Shown: positions 7,426 through 15,515 of the stretch, piece by piece
Layout: each line of letters opens with the position of its first letter
How positions within the stretch are numbered: position 1 is the first letter of the stretch
Source of the DNA: Ruegeria faecimaris
GTDB taxonomy: Bacteria > Pseudomonadota > Alphaproteobacteria > Rhodobacterales > Rhodobacteraceae
Assembly: GCF_900182615.1 (NCBI RefSeq)
Contig: NZ_FXTE01000001.1
Location: forward strand, 124,001-188,000
Length of the DNA: 64,000 bases
Direction: 5' to 3'
Notes under the pieces: model-generated
The model's input: the letters and a program-made list of their open reading frames with translations, nothing else
Databases searched by the model: none
What the model was told of the DNA's origin: nothing
Made by a program: the position numbers and the translations under genes

Positions 7426-8784
7426 TTAAACGTTCATGAGCAGGTGCTCACGCTCCCACGGAGAGATGACCTGTAGAAATTCTTCATACTCGGCACGTTT
7501 GACAATGCCATAGACGCGGGCAAATTCCGGACCCAGCACCTCGTGCAGGGCGGTGGCCTGATCAAACAGGTCCAGCGCATTGCCCATGACCTGCGGGATA
7601 TCACCGTCACCTTCGTAGGCGTCGCCATAAAACTGACGGCGCGGACGTTCTTGCTGGGTCAGGCCGAGATAGCCGCAGGCGAGCGACAAGGCGATGCCCA
7701 GATAAGGGTTGCAGTCCATGCCTGCGATACGATTTTCAACGCGCCGCGCCTCGGGGCCGGACAGGGGAACACGGATGCCGGTCGTGCGGTTGTCACGAGC
7801 CCATTCCAGATTGATCGGCGCGGCATGGTCTTTCACATAGCGGCGGTACGAGTTCACATAAGGTGCCATGACTGCCAGGCCTGCAGGCAAGTGGTTTTGC
7901 AGCCCTGCAATGAAGTTATAGAATGCATCCGTTTCGCCGCCCTGAGGTCCGGAAAAGATATTCTGTCCGGTTTCGATCTCGGTGATCGAGTGGTGGATGT
8001 GCATGGCCGATCCGGGCTCATCCGCAATCGGTTTCGCCATGAAGGTCGCAAAGCAGTTGTGTCGCAACGCGGCTTCGCGGATCAGGCGTTTGAAATAGAA
8101 CACTTCATCTGCCAACTTGACCGGATCACCATGGCGCAGGTTGATTTCAAGCTGTCCGGCGCCGCCTTCCTGGGTGATGCCGTCAATCTCGAATCCCTGA
8201 TGTTCGGCAAAGTCATAGATGTCGTCGATCACCGGGCCGAATTCATCCACCGCTGTCATCGAATAGGCCTGCCGCGCGGCCGCCGGACGACCCGAACGGC
8301 CCATCATCGGTTTGATCCCCTGCGCGGGGTCGACATTGGGGGCGACCAGAAAGAACTCCATCTCTGGCGCGACAATCGGTTTCCAGCCTTTGTCGTGATA
8401 CATTTTTACGACGCGCTTCAACACGTTGCGTGGGCTGAACGGGATCGGCTCTCCGTCCCGGTCATAGGCGTCGTGGATCACCTGCAGTGTCCAGTCACCC
8501 GTCCAAGGAGCAGCGGAAGCAGTCGAAAAGTCAGGCTTAAGGATCATGTCCCGTTCAATGAAGCCGTCCTCTCCGGCGGCTTCGCCCCAGTCCCCGGTGA
8601 TAGTCTGGTAAAAGATACTATCGGGTAGATGGAAGTAGGACTGGCGTGCAAATTTGGTGGCCGGAACCGCTTTCCCGCGCGCGATGCCGGGCAGGTCAGA
8701 GATGATGCACTCGACCTCATCCAATCGGTGACCTTCAAAATAGGTACGGGCTGCCTGTGGCAGTTGTTCTGTCCAATCGGCCAT
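7426..8784 (-). CDS. puuA: Glutamine synthetase family ligase, gamma-glutamylpolyamine synthetase (PuuA)-like
   Basis: ATP-dependent ligase of the glutamine synthetase fold, 452 residues, with the catalytic landmarks GGAGQLEINLRHGD, AMHIHHSI and NRTTGIRVP. Sequence type and partners point to gamma-glutamylation of putrescine or another amine, not ammonia assimilation. The reading frame is open for 73 more codons upstream, but the ATG at 8784 has AGAGAGGG before it and shares one base with the stop of the amidotransferase gene (TGATG), indicating translational coupling. A second, diverged copy lies at 9524-10843. Confidence 0.87.
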   Translation of the reverse strand: MADWTEQLPQAARTYFEGHRLDEVECIISDLPGIARGKAVPATKFARQSYFHLPDSIFYQTITGDWGEAAGEDGFIERDMILKPDFSTASAAPWTGDWTLQVIHDAYDRDGEPIPFSPRNVLKRVVKMYHDKGWKPIVAPEMEFFLVAPNVDPAQGIKPMMGRSGRPAAARQAYSMTAVDEFGPVIDDIYDFAEHQGFEIDGITQEGGAGQLEINLRHGDPVKLADEVFYFKRLIREAALRHNCFATFMAKPIADEPGSAMHIHHSITEIETGQNIFSGPQGGETDAFYNFIAGLQNHLPAGLAVMAPYVNSYRRYVKDHAAPINLEWARDNRTTGIRVPLSGPEARRVENRIAGMDCNPYLGIALSLACGYLGLTQQERPRRQFYGDAYEGDGDIPQVMGNALDLFDQATALHEVLGPEFARVYGIVKRAEYEEFLQVISPWEREHLLMNV

Positions 8785-9464
8785 CAGGCCCTCTCTTTCT
8801 TCAAAAACTCTGCCATGAACTGTCCGATCTTCGGACTGTCGTCGCGGGTGGGCAGGCGGTCGGCGGCGGCCTGCATCAGATTGTCTGGAACGACACCTTT
8901 GCCGCGTGTGTCCATCAGCCCTTCGATGAAGCTGTCGCCATACTCCGGGTGGGCCTGAACGGTCCAGATCGTGTCGCCATAGGCCAGCATGGCATTCTGG
9001 CAAAAGGCGTTCGAACCGGTTACTTGTGCACCGGCGGGCAGCTCTACCACCTGGTCCTGATGCCAGGCATTCAAAGTGACGGTCTGTCCGTCCAAATCGT
9101 AGTCCGTCCGCCCCACGGCCCAGCCCTGTTTGAACTTTTCAACTTTCCCGCCAAGGGCTTGCGCAATGACTTGATGACCAAAGCATATGCCGATCAGGGG
9201 TTTGCCGCTTTGATGGATGTCGCGGATCAGCGCTTCGAGCTTGCGAATCCAGGCATGGTCCTCATAGGCGCCATAGCGCGAGCCGGTGATGATCCATCCA
9301 TCAGCATCGTCAAAACTTTGCGGAAAGTGATCGTCGACAACCGCATAGGTCACAAACTCAAAGCCGTTGCCATCCAGCAGCGCGCGAAACATGCCGTCAT
9401 ATTCACCGAACTGATCGTGCAATTCGTCAGGGGGGTGGCCGGTTACAAGGATACCGATTTTCAT
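8784..9464 (-). CDS. Class I glutamine amidotransferase-like hydrolase
   Basis: GATase1-fold protein of 226 residues with a complete catalytic triad: Cys94 in GICFGHQ, His172 and Glu174 in QAHPEY. There is no synthetase partner domain, so it probably acts as a free hydrolase. In this context it may cleave gamma-glutamyl products, the role of PuuD, although its sequence looks closer to general GMP-synthase-type amidotransferases. It is first in a three-gene unit with the ligase and oxidase, and a 16-base palindrome lies 9-24 bases upstream of its start. Confidence 0.82.
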   Translation of the reverse strand: MKIGILVTGHPPDELHDQFGEYDGMFRALLDGNGFEFVTYAVVDDHFPQSFDDADGWIITGSRYGAYEDHAWIRKLEALIRDIHQSGKPLIGICFGHQVIAQALGGKVEKFKQGWAVGRTDYDLDGQTVTLNAWHQDQVVELPAGAQVTGSNAFCQNAMLAYGDTIWTVQAHPEYGDSFIEGLMDTRGKGVVPDNLMQAAADRLPTRDDSPKIGQFMAEFLKKERA

Positions 9465-9472
9465 GGGTCACC

Positions 9473-9488
9473 AAATTTGATCAAATTT
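9473..9488. promoter_or_regulatory. Putative operator AAATTTGATCAAATTT before the amidotransferase-ligase-oxidase unit
   Basis: A perfect 16-base palindrome 9-24 bases upstream of the amidotransferase start. Nearly the same sequence recurs upstream of the second glutamine-synthetase-like gene (10902-10916). Identical palindromes before two units of one pathway suggest a shared repressor; a PuuR-like regulator is a guess, and no regulator gene lies in the cluster. Bound protein here would overlap the ribosome-binding site or the early transcribed region. Confidence 0.7.
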
Positions 9489-9523
9489 ATTCTAGCTGAG
9501 CAGAACGAAGCGGGCAAGGGGGC

Positions 9524-10843
9524 TCAAACCGCCTCGAGATAACTTAGCCAATGCTCCTCGGGTGGGCGTTCGTCAAAGCGCAGGATCTCTTGTCGCTTTG
9601 TCATGGCAAGATTGCTGATCAGCGGGGCGGGAAAGATGCGCGCAACTTGCGGATCGGTTTCAAGGGCGGTGATGGCTGAAGCCCAGTCGCCAGCGAGTTG
9701 CGGCAGGCCGTCGATCTCATAGGCGTTGCCCGTGATCGGAGCTGGCGGTTCAGTTCCGTCCTCGATGCCGTTCAGCGCCGCACCGAGTACGGCGCTCAGC
9801 ATGAGGTAGGGATTGATGTCACCACCAGCAACACGATGTTCGATCCTGCGGGCAGAGGGCGCGCCGCCGGGAACGCGCAGCGCGGCAGTGCGATTTTCAT
9901 AAGCCCAGCATGCCTCAGTTGGGGCATGGGCGCCGGGGACAAGCCGGGTGTAGGAGTTCCCGTGCGGTGCAAAAATCAGAGTTGAACCAGGCATTGCGGA
10001 CAGACATCCGGCTATGGCCGAGCGCAAAAGATCAGTGCCTTCAGGCCCGCCATTGTCAAAGATATTTTGCCCATCCTGGTCGACGACCGAAAAATGGACA
10101 TGCATCCCATTGCCCGCATCCTGGGCATAGGGTTTGGCCATGAAAGTTGCGGTAAACCCATGTTTGCGCGCAAGGCCACGAGTCAACACCTTGAAAAGCA
10201 ACGTATCATCTGCGCAGCGCATGGCGTCCTGATGGTTCAGGTTGATTTCAAACTGGCCAATCCCGCTTTCGGAAATGGCGGTTTGAGCCGGGATGCTCAT
10301 TGCCTCGCATCCGTCATAGAGGTCTGTGAAAAAGGCGTCGAACGCATCCATTTCCGCCATGGACAGGACTGCCTCGTCGACCAACCGTCGCCCCGTCAAA
10401 GGATTGATCGGAGGCACCGGCCGTGCACCTGATGAGTCCAATAGCGTGAATTCCAGCTCGGTCGCCGCAACAACAGACCAGCCACGCTCGGCATAGCGTT
10501 GCAGCACCGAGGTCAGAGCATGGCGAGGGTCGCCGGCAAAGGGCTTGCCCTGATCGTCATACAGGGACATCAACACCAGCGCTGTTTCGGTTTCAAGCCA
10601 GGGAACTGGGACGGGGCCACGCTCGGTTGGCAGTAATATGCCGTCCGCGTCGCCTGATTCAAACACAAGCGGGCTATCCTCGATATCCGCGCCCCACAGA
10701 TCAACGTTCAATGCCGAAAAGGGCATCCGCACCACACCTTTACTCAGCTTGTCAGCATAAGAAGGAGGCACGCGTTTGCCGCGCAGCTGACCGTTAAGGT
10801 CGCAGGCCGCTACGCGAAAACTGTGTAGGGCGTTCAGGTCCAT
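9524..10843 (-). CDS. Second glutamine synthetase family ligase, PuuA-like paralogue
   Basis: Glutamine-synthetase-fold ligase of 439 residues, recognised by GIGQFEINLNHQDA, GMHVHFSV and ENRTAALRVPGGAP. It is clearly diverged from the neighbour at 7426-8784, including a shorter N-terminus (ACDLNGQLRGKRVP). The likely start is the ATG at 10843, preceded by GGAG with six bases between; in-frame ATGs at 10855 and 10900 are alternatives. It lies 59 bases upstream of the amidotransferase unit, with its own palindrome upstream. The two ligases may use different amines, such as putrescine and another polyamine. Confidence 0.82.
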   Translation of the reverse strand: MDLNALHSFRVAACDLNGQLRGKRVPPSYADKLSKGVVRMPFSALNVDLWGADIEDSPLVFESGDADGILLPTERGPVPVPWLETETALVLMSLYDDQGKPFAGDPRHALTSVLQRYAERGWSVVAATELEFTLLDSSGARPVPPINPLTGRRLVDEAVLSMAEMDAFDAFFTDLYDGCEAMSIPAQTAISESGIGQFEINLNHQDAMRCADDTLLFKVLTRGLARKHGFTATFMAKPYAQDAGNGMHVHFSVVDQDGQNIFDNGGPEGTDLLRSAIAGCLSAMPGSTLIFAPHGNSYTRLVPGAHAPTEACWAYENRTAALRVPGGAPSARRIEHRVAGGDINPYLMLSAVLGAALNGIEDGTEPPAPITGNAYEIDGLPQLAGDWASAITALETDPQVARIFPAPLISNLAMTKRQEILRFDERPPEEHWLSYLEAV

Positions 10844-10901
10844 CGGCGTCTCCATCACTCTGGTACCCCGAGGTTTAATCGACACAAAGCGCCTTGTCAC
10901 G

Positions 10902-10916
10902 AAATTTGATCAAATT
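10902..10916. promoter_or_regulatory. Putative operator AAATTTGATCAAATT before the second puuA-like gene
   Basis: Contains the 14-base perfect palindrome AATTTGATCAAATT (10903-10916) about 60 bases upstream of the ligase start. It is the same sequence as the site at 9473-9488, differing only at the outermost base. Confidence 0.7.
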
Positions 10917-10918
10917 AT

Positions 10919-10944
10919 CCCCGCGCCGTTTTTTCGGCGCGGGG
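10919..10944. terminator. Strong hairpin between iorB and the puuA-like gene
   Basis: CCCCGCGCCG and CGGCGCGGGG form a perfect 10-base-pair stem around a six-T loop, 9 bases after the iorB stop (minus strand). There is no U-run after the stem on the minus strand, so it may act as an mRNA 3'-end stabiliser or a weak terminator. It abuts the operator at 10902-10916. Confidence 0.55.
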
Positions 10945-10952
10945 TCGGGACC

Positions 10953-13139
10953 TTATGCAAAGCTTATGCCGTTCTCGGCCATCGGCAGATCGGCAATCAA
11001 GGTCCCCGACATTGCCTTGATTGCGTTCGCGAGCGCGGGGGCCGAGGGCGGCGTGCCGGGTTCGCCCACGCCTGTGGGGGCCTCGGCCGAGGGCAGGATG
11101 TGGACGTCGATTGTAGCTATATCGCCGATCCGAAGGGGCTCGTAATCCGGGAAGTTGTATTGATCCACGGAACCGCCGGTCAGTGTGATCTGATCGCGCA
11201 TCACATGCCCGATGCCATAGCCAATCCCACCTTCCATCTGGGCACGCACCACGTCGGGGTTCACCGCGATACCGCAATCGACAGCACAGGTGACCTTTTC
11301 GATCTTGATACCGTCATCCGGATCGCCCGAGATTTCGACCACCTCAGCCACATAAGAACCAAAGGATTTGTGCACCGCAATACCTTGCGCTCGACCGGCA
11401 GGGACGTTGCCCCAATCTGCTTTCTCGGCCGCAAGTTTCAGAACTGAGGCCTTGCGCTGTTGGTCTGCATTACCCGCATCTGCCAGATGTGCGAGACGGA
11501 ACTCAACCGGGTCACGGCCCGCGGCGGTGGCGGCCAAATCCATCATTGTTTCCATCGTATAGGCAGTGTGGGTATGTCCTACCGACCGCCACCATAGGAC
11601 CGATGTGGCCTTGGGTGTGTCGGTCAGTCCAAGCGCTATCCCCGGAATATCATAGGGGCTGTCTGCGATGCCTTCGATCGAGCTGTGGTCGACGCCGTCA
11701 TGCACTGCAACCGCTTCGAACGGGGTGCCCTTCATGATCGATTGCCCAGCGACCTGATGCTGCCATCCGACGATATTCCCCTCCGCATTCAACCCGACAC
11801 GAACTTTGTGGCCGAATGCCGGGCGGTAATACCCGCTGCGAATGTCGTCTTCCCGCGTCCAGACCAGTTTGACCGGGCGCGAGCGGTCAGTGACAACAAA
11901 GGCCAACGCGGCCTCAACCTGATAGTCCGCATCCGGTGTTGCGCGACGCCCGAAAGACCCGCCGGCCAGCATCGTTCTGATGTGGATTTTCTCGGGTGGC
12001 AGCTGAAAGATTTGCTGATACGCCATGTGCGGGCCGGTTGGCATCTGAGCGCCATCATGCAGAACGATGTCACCCTCTGCTGTCTGTTCGATTGTGCAGT
12101 TCAGTGGCTCCATCGGAGCATGGGCGAGAAGCGGGTAGTAAAAAGTTTTTTCTACGACCGTATCCGCCGCGTCGATCGCCGCCGAAACCGTGGCAACATC
12201 TGCCTTGTTCACGTTATAGGCGGGCTCGGCATTTAGCGCGTCCATGATCTCGGCCTTGATCTGATCCGAGTGGCGGGTTTCAGCGCCGGACATGTCCCAT
12301 TCGACCTCAAGCGCGTCACGCGCCTGAATCGCGGCCCAGGTATCTTCGGCATAGACCGCAACGCCCGCCTGATTGGGCAATGCAGCGGCGCTGATATAGC
12401 CTTTGACCTCTTTCGATGCGTTGTCGTCAAAGCTGATGACAACGCCACCGCGCGACTCCGGCCGCTTGATCATCGCAACCATCTGATTGGGCAGGTGGAC
12501 ATCCATGGCGTACATCGCCTGTCCGTTGCCCTTGATTGCCGAGTCCTTGCGGCGCACCGTTTCGTTTCCGATCAGCCGGAATTCTGACGGGTCTTTCAGG
12601 CGCGGCTCGGTCGGAGCTTCCAACAGCGACGCGGCTGCCACGAAATCGGCAATCGGTGCAGATTTCTCGCCTGCTTTGACGATGCCTTCCTCAATGGTGA
12701 TGCCTGATGCATCTACACCCCATCTTTGGGCGGCGGCGTTGATCAGCATCTCACGGGCAGCAGCGCCCGCCTGGCGATATTGCTGCCAGGAGTTCGCCAT
12801 TGCGGTTGACCCGCCGGTGCCTTGGAAGGGGCCAAACAGCAGATTGTTATAGACTTGGGGGTTAGAGGGCGCGAATTCGTATTCGATCTGGTCCATGGAT
12901 AAACCGATCTCCTCGGCGATCAGCGTCGGCAGGCCGGTCGCAGGGCCCTGACCCTTTTCGAAATGCTTGACGATGGCGGTCACGGTGCCGTCGGCGTCAA
13001 TCTTAACAAATGGGTTGAGCTGCGTCGTCTCGGACGAGGCCGCAGCCAGAACGCCATCGGGGCGGGCGCCAACCAGCAAGACGGCACCGGTTGCAGCAGC
13101 GCCTTTCAGAAAACCACGGCGAGAGGTGTTGATGGTCAT
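10953..13139 (-). CDS. iorB: Molybdopterin-binding subunit of an isoquinoline 1-oxidoreductase-type dehydrogenase (IorB)
   Basis: Xanthine-oxidase-family large subunit of 728 residues. It begins with a twin-arginine signal (SRRGFLKGAAATGAVLLVGA), so the complex is exported folded to the periplasm. Visible motifs are GGSFGRRATPDADYQVEAAL and, near the C-terminus, GVGEPGTPPSAPALANA, whose Glu693 should be the Mo-site base. It lies 3 bases after iorA, forming a two-subunit enzyme without a FAD subunit, typical of IorAB-type hydroxylases of aldehydes or N-heterocycles that pass electrons to cytochromes. The true substrate is unknown. Confidence 0.9.
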   Translation of the reverse strand: MTINTSRRGFLKGAAATGAVLLVGARPDGVLAAASSETTQLNPFVKIDADGTVTAIVKHFEKGQGPATGLPTLIAEEIGLSMDQIEYEFAPSNPQVYNNLLFGPFQGTGGSTAMANSWQQYRQAGAAAREMLINAAAQRWGVDASGITIEEGIVKAGEKSAPIADFVAAASLLEAPTEPRLKDPSEFRLIGNETVRRKDSAIKGNGQAMYAMDVHLPNQMVAMIKRPESRGGVVISFDDNASKEVKGYISAAALPNQAGVAVYAEDTWAAIQARDALEVEWDMSGAETRHSDQIKAEIMDALNAEPAYNVNKADVATVSAAIDAADTVVEKTFYYPLLAHAPMEPLNCTIEQTAEGDIVLHDGAQMPTGPHMAYQQIFQLPPEKIHIRTMLAGGSFGRRATPDADYQVEAALAFVVTDRSRPVKLVWTREDDIRSGYYRPAFGHKVRVGLNAEGNIVGWQHQVAGQSIMKGTPFEAVAVHDGVDHSSIEGIADSPYDIPGIALGLTDTPKATSVLWWRSVGHTHTAYTMETMMDLAATAAGRDPVEFRLAHLADAGNADQQRKASVLKLAAEKADWGNVPAGRAQGIAVHKSFGSYVAEVVEISGDPDDGIKIEKVTCAVDCGIAVNPDVVRAQMEGGIGYGIGHVMRDQITLTGGSVDQYNFPDYEPLRIGDIATIDVHILPSAEAPTGVGEPGTPPSAPALANAIKAMSGTLIADLPMAENGISFA

Positions 13140-13142
13140 GGA

Positions 13143-13607
13143 TCAGGCCTCCAGAATTTCGGATGCGCGCTGGATACCGGCGCGGATGCGTTGATAGGTG
13201 GCACAGCGACAGGCGTTGCCAGACATGTAGTCATCGATTTCTTCAACGCTGGGCTTTGGGTTTTCGGACAGCAATCCGACCGCCGACATCACCTGACCCG
13301 ACTGGCAATAGCCGCATTGAACCACGTCCAGCTCGACCCAAGCCTGCTGGACAGCAGCGCCGATATCATTTTCGCCCACCGCTTCGATCGTGGTGATTTC
13401 GGCACCTTCGACATCCTCGATATATGTCTGGCACGAGCGCACCGGCTCTCCGTCCAGATGCACGGTGCAGGCCCCACAGGACGCGACACCGCAGCCGAAC
13501 TTGGTTCCTGTCATCTTCAGTTCGTCCCGGATTACCCACAGCAGGGGCGTGCCGGGCTCGGCCTCGACCGTGTGGGTCTGGCCGTTCAGTTTCAATGTTA
13601 AAGCCAT
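13143..13607 (-). CDS. iorA: [2Fe-2S] subunit of the IorAB-type molybdenum hydroxylase
   Basis: Small iron-sulfur subunit of 154 residues that carries electrons from the Mo centre. Plant-ferredoxin-type ligands are Cys39, Cys44, Cys47 and Cys59; the second cluster uses Cys98, Cys101, Cys133 and Cys135 (QCGYCQSG and CRCATY). It has no signal peptide and would be carried across the membrane with the TAT-targeted IorB. AGGAG precedes the ATG. The intergenic region shared with the divergent TetR gene holds two operator-like palindromes. Confidence 0.93.
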   Translation of the reverse strand: MALTLKLNGQTHTVEAEPGTPLLWVIRDELKMTGTKFGCGVASCGACTVHLDGEPVRSCQTYIEDVEGAEITTIEAVGENDIGAAVQQAWVELDVVQCGYCQSGQVMSAVGLLSENPKPSVEEIDDYMSGNACRCATYQRIRAGIQRASEILEA

Positions 13608-13641
13608 TGGGGGATCTCCTGTTGGGCTGGCTACCTGAATC

Positions 13642-13661
13642 GGTAAACTGGCGGGTTTACC
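13642..13661. promoter_or_regulatory. Putative TetR-family operator, site 1
   Basis: GGTAAAC-TGGCGG-GTTTACC is a perfect 7-base inverted repeat with a 6-base spacer, 35 bases upstream of iorA. It shares the core GTAAAC-N6-GTTTAC with site 2. Confidence 0.75.
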
Positions 13662-13683
13662 TTAGGCAGGGGGGCAGGGCGTT

Positions 13684-13701
13684 GTAAACCCGAGAGTTTA
13701 C
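13684..13701. promoter_or_regulatory. Putative TetR-family operator, site 2
   Basis: GTAAAC-CCGAGA-GTTTAC repeats the architecture of site 1. The two centres are 41 bases apart (about four helical turns), and this site is 45 bases upstream of the TetR gene. Confidence 0.75.
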
Positions 13702-13746
13702 CTAGCGTTTGACCGGTTCATGTCAAAGGGTCTATAGCTTTGGAGC

Positions 13747-14358
13747 ATGAATGACCTCAGCGCACCGAAAGCATCAAAGCATGCCCAGATCATCGAGGCT
13801 GCCGTAGCTGAATTCCAGGAAAAGGGGTTCTCGGCAGCCAGCATGGATCGGATCTCGGCAAGGGCCGAGGTCTCCAAGCGCACGTTGTACAAGTATTTCG
13901 AAAGTAAGGAAAACCTGTTCCGCTCGATCGTGGTTGAGCTGTCGAACCGCTTCTCTGAGGTGTTGGATATCAGATACGAAAAGGGCCGGGAAATCCAAGA
14001 GCAACTGACCGATCTGGCCTGGGCCGAAGGGCGCATACTGATGTCACCCGAGGTGATGGCGATGTCGCGTATGGTGATCAGCGAAACCTTGCGCAATCCC
14101 GACCTTGCGGTCGCCGCGCAGGGCAAATTGGACAAAACTGCCATCTTCTCGGCCATGCTTAAAGATGCGGCAGAGGATGGTCAGCTACGCATCGATAACC
14201 CCGACATCGCGGGTCGTGAATTCATCGGTTTAATCAAAAGCCGCGCATTCTGGCCCATGGTATTTTGCGGGTCTGTACTTAGTCAGGACGAAATGTCTGA
14301 TACCATTCAGCGTAGCGTCGAAATGATGATTTGCCGGTACGGTGTCGACAATCGGTAA
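13747..14358 (+). CDS. TetR/AcrR-family transcriptional regulator
   Basis: One-component repressor of 203 residues. The N-terminal helix-turn-helix covers roughly residues 10-57 (ASMDRISARAEVSKRTLYKYF), and the C-terminal ligand domain resembles AefR-type TetR_C families. It is divergent from iorAB with two near-identical palindromes between, so it most likely represses both itself and iorAB until an inducer, perhaps the dehydrogenase substrate, binds. GGAG lies only one base before the ATG, so translation initiation may be inefficient. Confidence 0.9.
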   Translation: MNDLSAPKASKHAQIIEAAVAEFQEKGFSAASMDRISARAEVSKRTLYKYFESKENLFRSIVVELSNRFSEVLDIRYEKGREIQEQLTDLAWAEGRILMSPEVMAMSRMVISETLRNPDLAVAAQGKLDKTAIFSAMLKDAAEDGQLRIDNPDIAGREFIGLIKSRAFWPMVFCGSVLSQDEMSDTIQRSVEMMICRYGVDNR

Positions 14359-14484
14359 CGCGGTTGGCAGACACAAGGACGGCCCCTTTCGAATATGCTA
14401 AACCCCGGGCTGCCCGATTCGATGGGCAGGAATTTGCGGTTTCGATCCGTCTGATTGGATACCGGGTGCGACGAGGACTCAGCA

Positions 14485-15480
14485 TTGAATGACAAGGTAA
14501 GACAAGCCGCACGCCTGAGCGTCGCCCCTATGATGGATTGGACGGACAGGCATTGTCGTTATCTGCATCGGTTGCTGAGCACCGAGTCGCTGCTGTACAC
14601 TGAAATGGTAACAGCGCCTGCGTTAGTTCGGGGTGGTGCGCTGCATTTGCTGGACCACAACCCGCAGGAGCATCCCGTGGCCCTGCAACTGGGCGGGTCG
14701 AACCCTCAGGAATTGGCACAAGCGGCCCGGTTGGGGGCGGATGCTGGTTATGATGAGATCAATCTGAATTGTGGCTGCCCGTCTGATCGAGTGCAATCTG
14801 GCACTTTTGGTGCGGTGCTGATGAAATCCCCTGACCGCGTTGCGGATTGTGTTGCCGCAATGCGCGAAGCCGTGGACGTAGATGTCACGGTCAAATGCCG
14901 CATTGGAGTCGACGACCAACAGCCCGAAGACATTTTGCCTGAGTTTCTGAGCCAGATCAGGCAAGCGGGATGCTCTCGGGTCACAATTCACGCGCGCAAA
15001 GCCTGGCTGCAAGGGCTCAGCCCCAAGGAAAACCGGGATATACCGCCTTTGGATTATGATCTCGTGCATCGGATGAAGGCGGAATTCCCGGATATGCACA
15101 TCTCTATAAATGGTGGCATTGCTGATCTGGAACAGGCGCGCGGGCATCTGGATGCAGGGCTGGATGGTGTGATGATCGGGCGGGCTGCGTATCATCAGCC
15201 GTCAGATGTTCTGTCCACAGCGGATCCTGTGATTTTTGGGGTCGGTCAGGCCGCCGACCCGTTTGCTGTTGTCCGGAAAATGGTGCCTTATATCGAATGC
15301 CATCTTGCTGGCGGAGGGCGCTTGCACCAGATTACGCGACATATGCTTGGCCTGTTCGCAGGACGGCCGGGTGCGCGGGCTTGGCGACGGACCCTGTCTG
15401 AAGGTGCAGTGCATGACGGGGCGGGCCCCGAGGTTATGTTGCAGGCACTGGATCATGTCGCGCCTCTGACCGAGGCCTGA
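14485..15480 (+). CDS. dusA: tRNA-dihydrouridine(20/20a) synthase DusA
   Basis: FMN-dependent TIM-barrel enzyme that reduces uridine in the tRNA D-loop. The N-terminus LSVAPMMDWTDRHCRYLHRL is diagnostic of DusA; the catalytic cysteine is Cys98 in CGCPSDRVQ, and SINGGI and GVMIGRAAYHQP are phosphate-binding motifs. The start is taken as TTG at 14485, because GAGGA (14473-14477) sits seven bases before it; this gives 331 residues, the family norm. A TTG ten codons earlier has no such site. Confidence 0.94.
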   Translation: MNDKVRQAARLSVAPMMDWTDRHCRYLHRLLSTESLLYTEMVTAPALVRGGALHLLDHNPQEHPVALQLGGSNPQELAQAARLGADAGYDEINLNCGCPSDRVQSGTFGAVLMKSPDRVADCVAAMREAVDVDVTVKCRIGVDDQQPEDILPEFLSQIRQAGCSRVTIHARKAWLQGLSPKENRDIPPLDYDLVHRMKAEFPDMHISINGGIADLEQARGHLDAGLDGVMIGRAAYHQPSDVLSTADPVIFGVGQAADPFAVVRKMVPYIECHLAGGGRLHQITRHMLGLFAGRPGARAWRRTLSEGAVHDGAGPEVMLQALDHVAPLTEA

Positions 15481-15515
15481 ATGGTGGCAATACGGCAAAA
15501 GGTCGGTTGGGGGGA

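Noticed and set aside
14383-14430. CTGCCC/GGGCAG inverted repeat between the TetR gene and dusA
   Set aside because: Short arms, eight-base loop, no T-run. Not distinctive.
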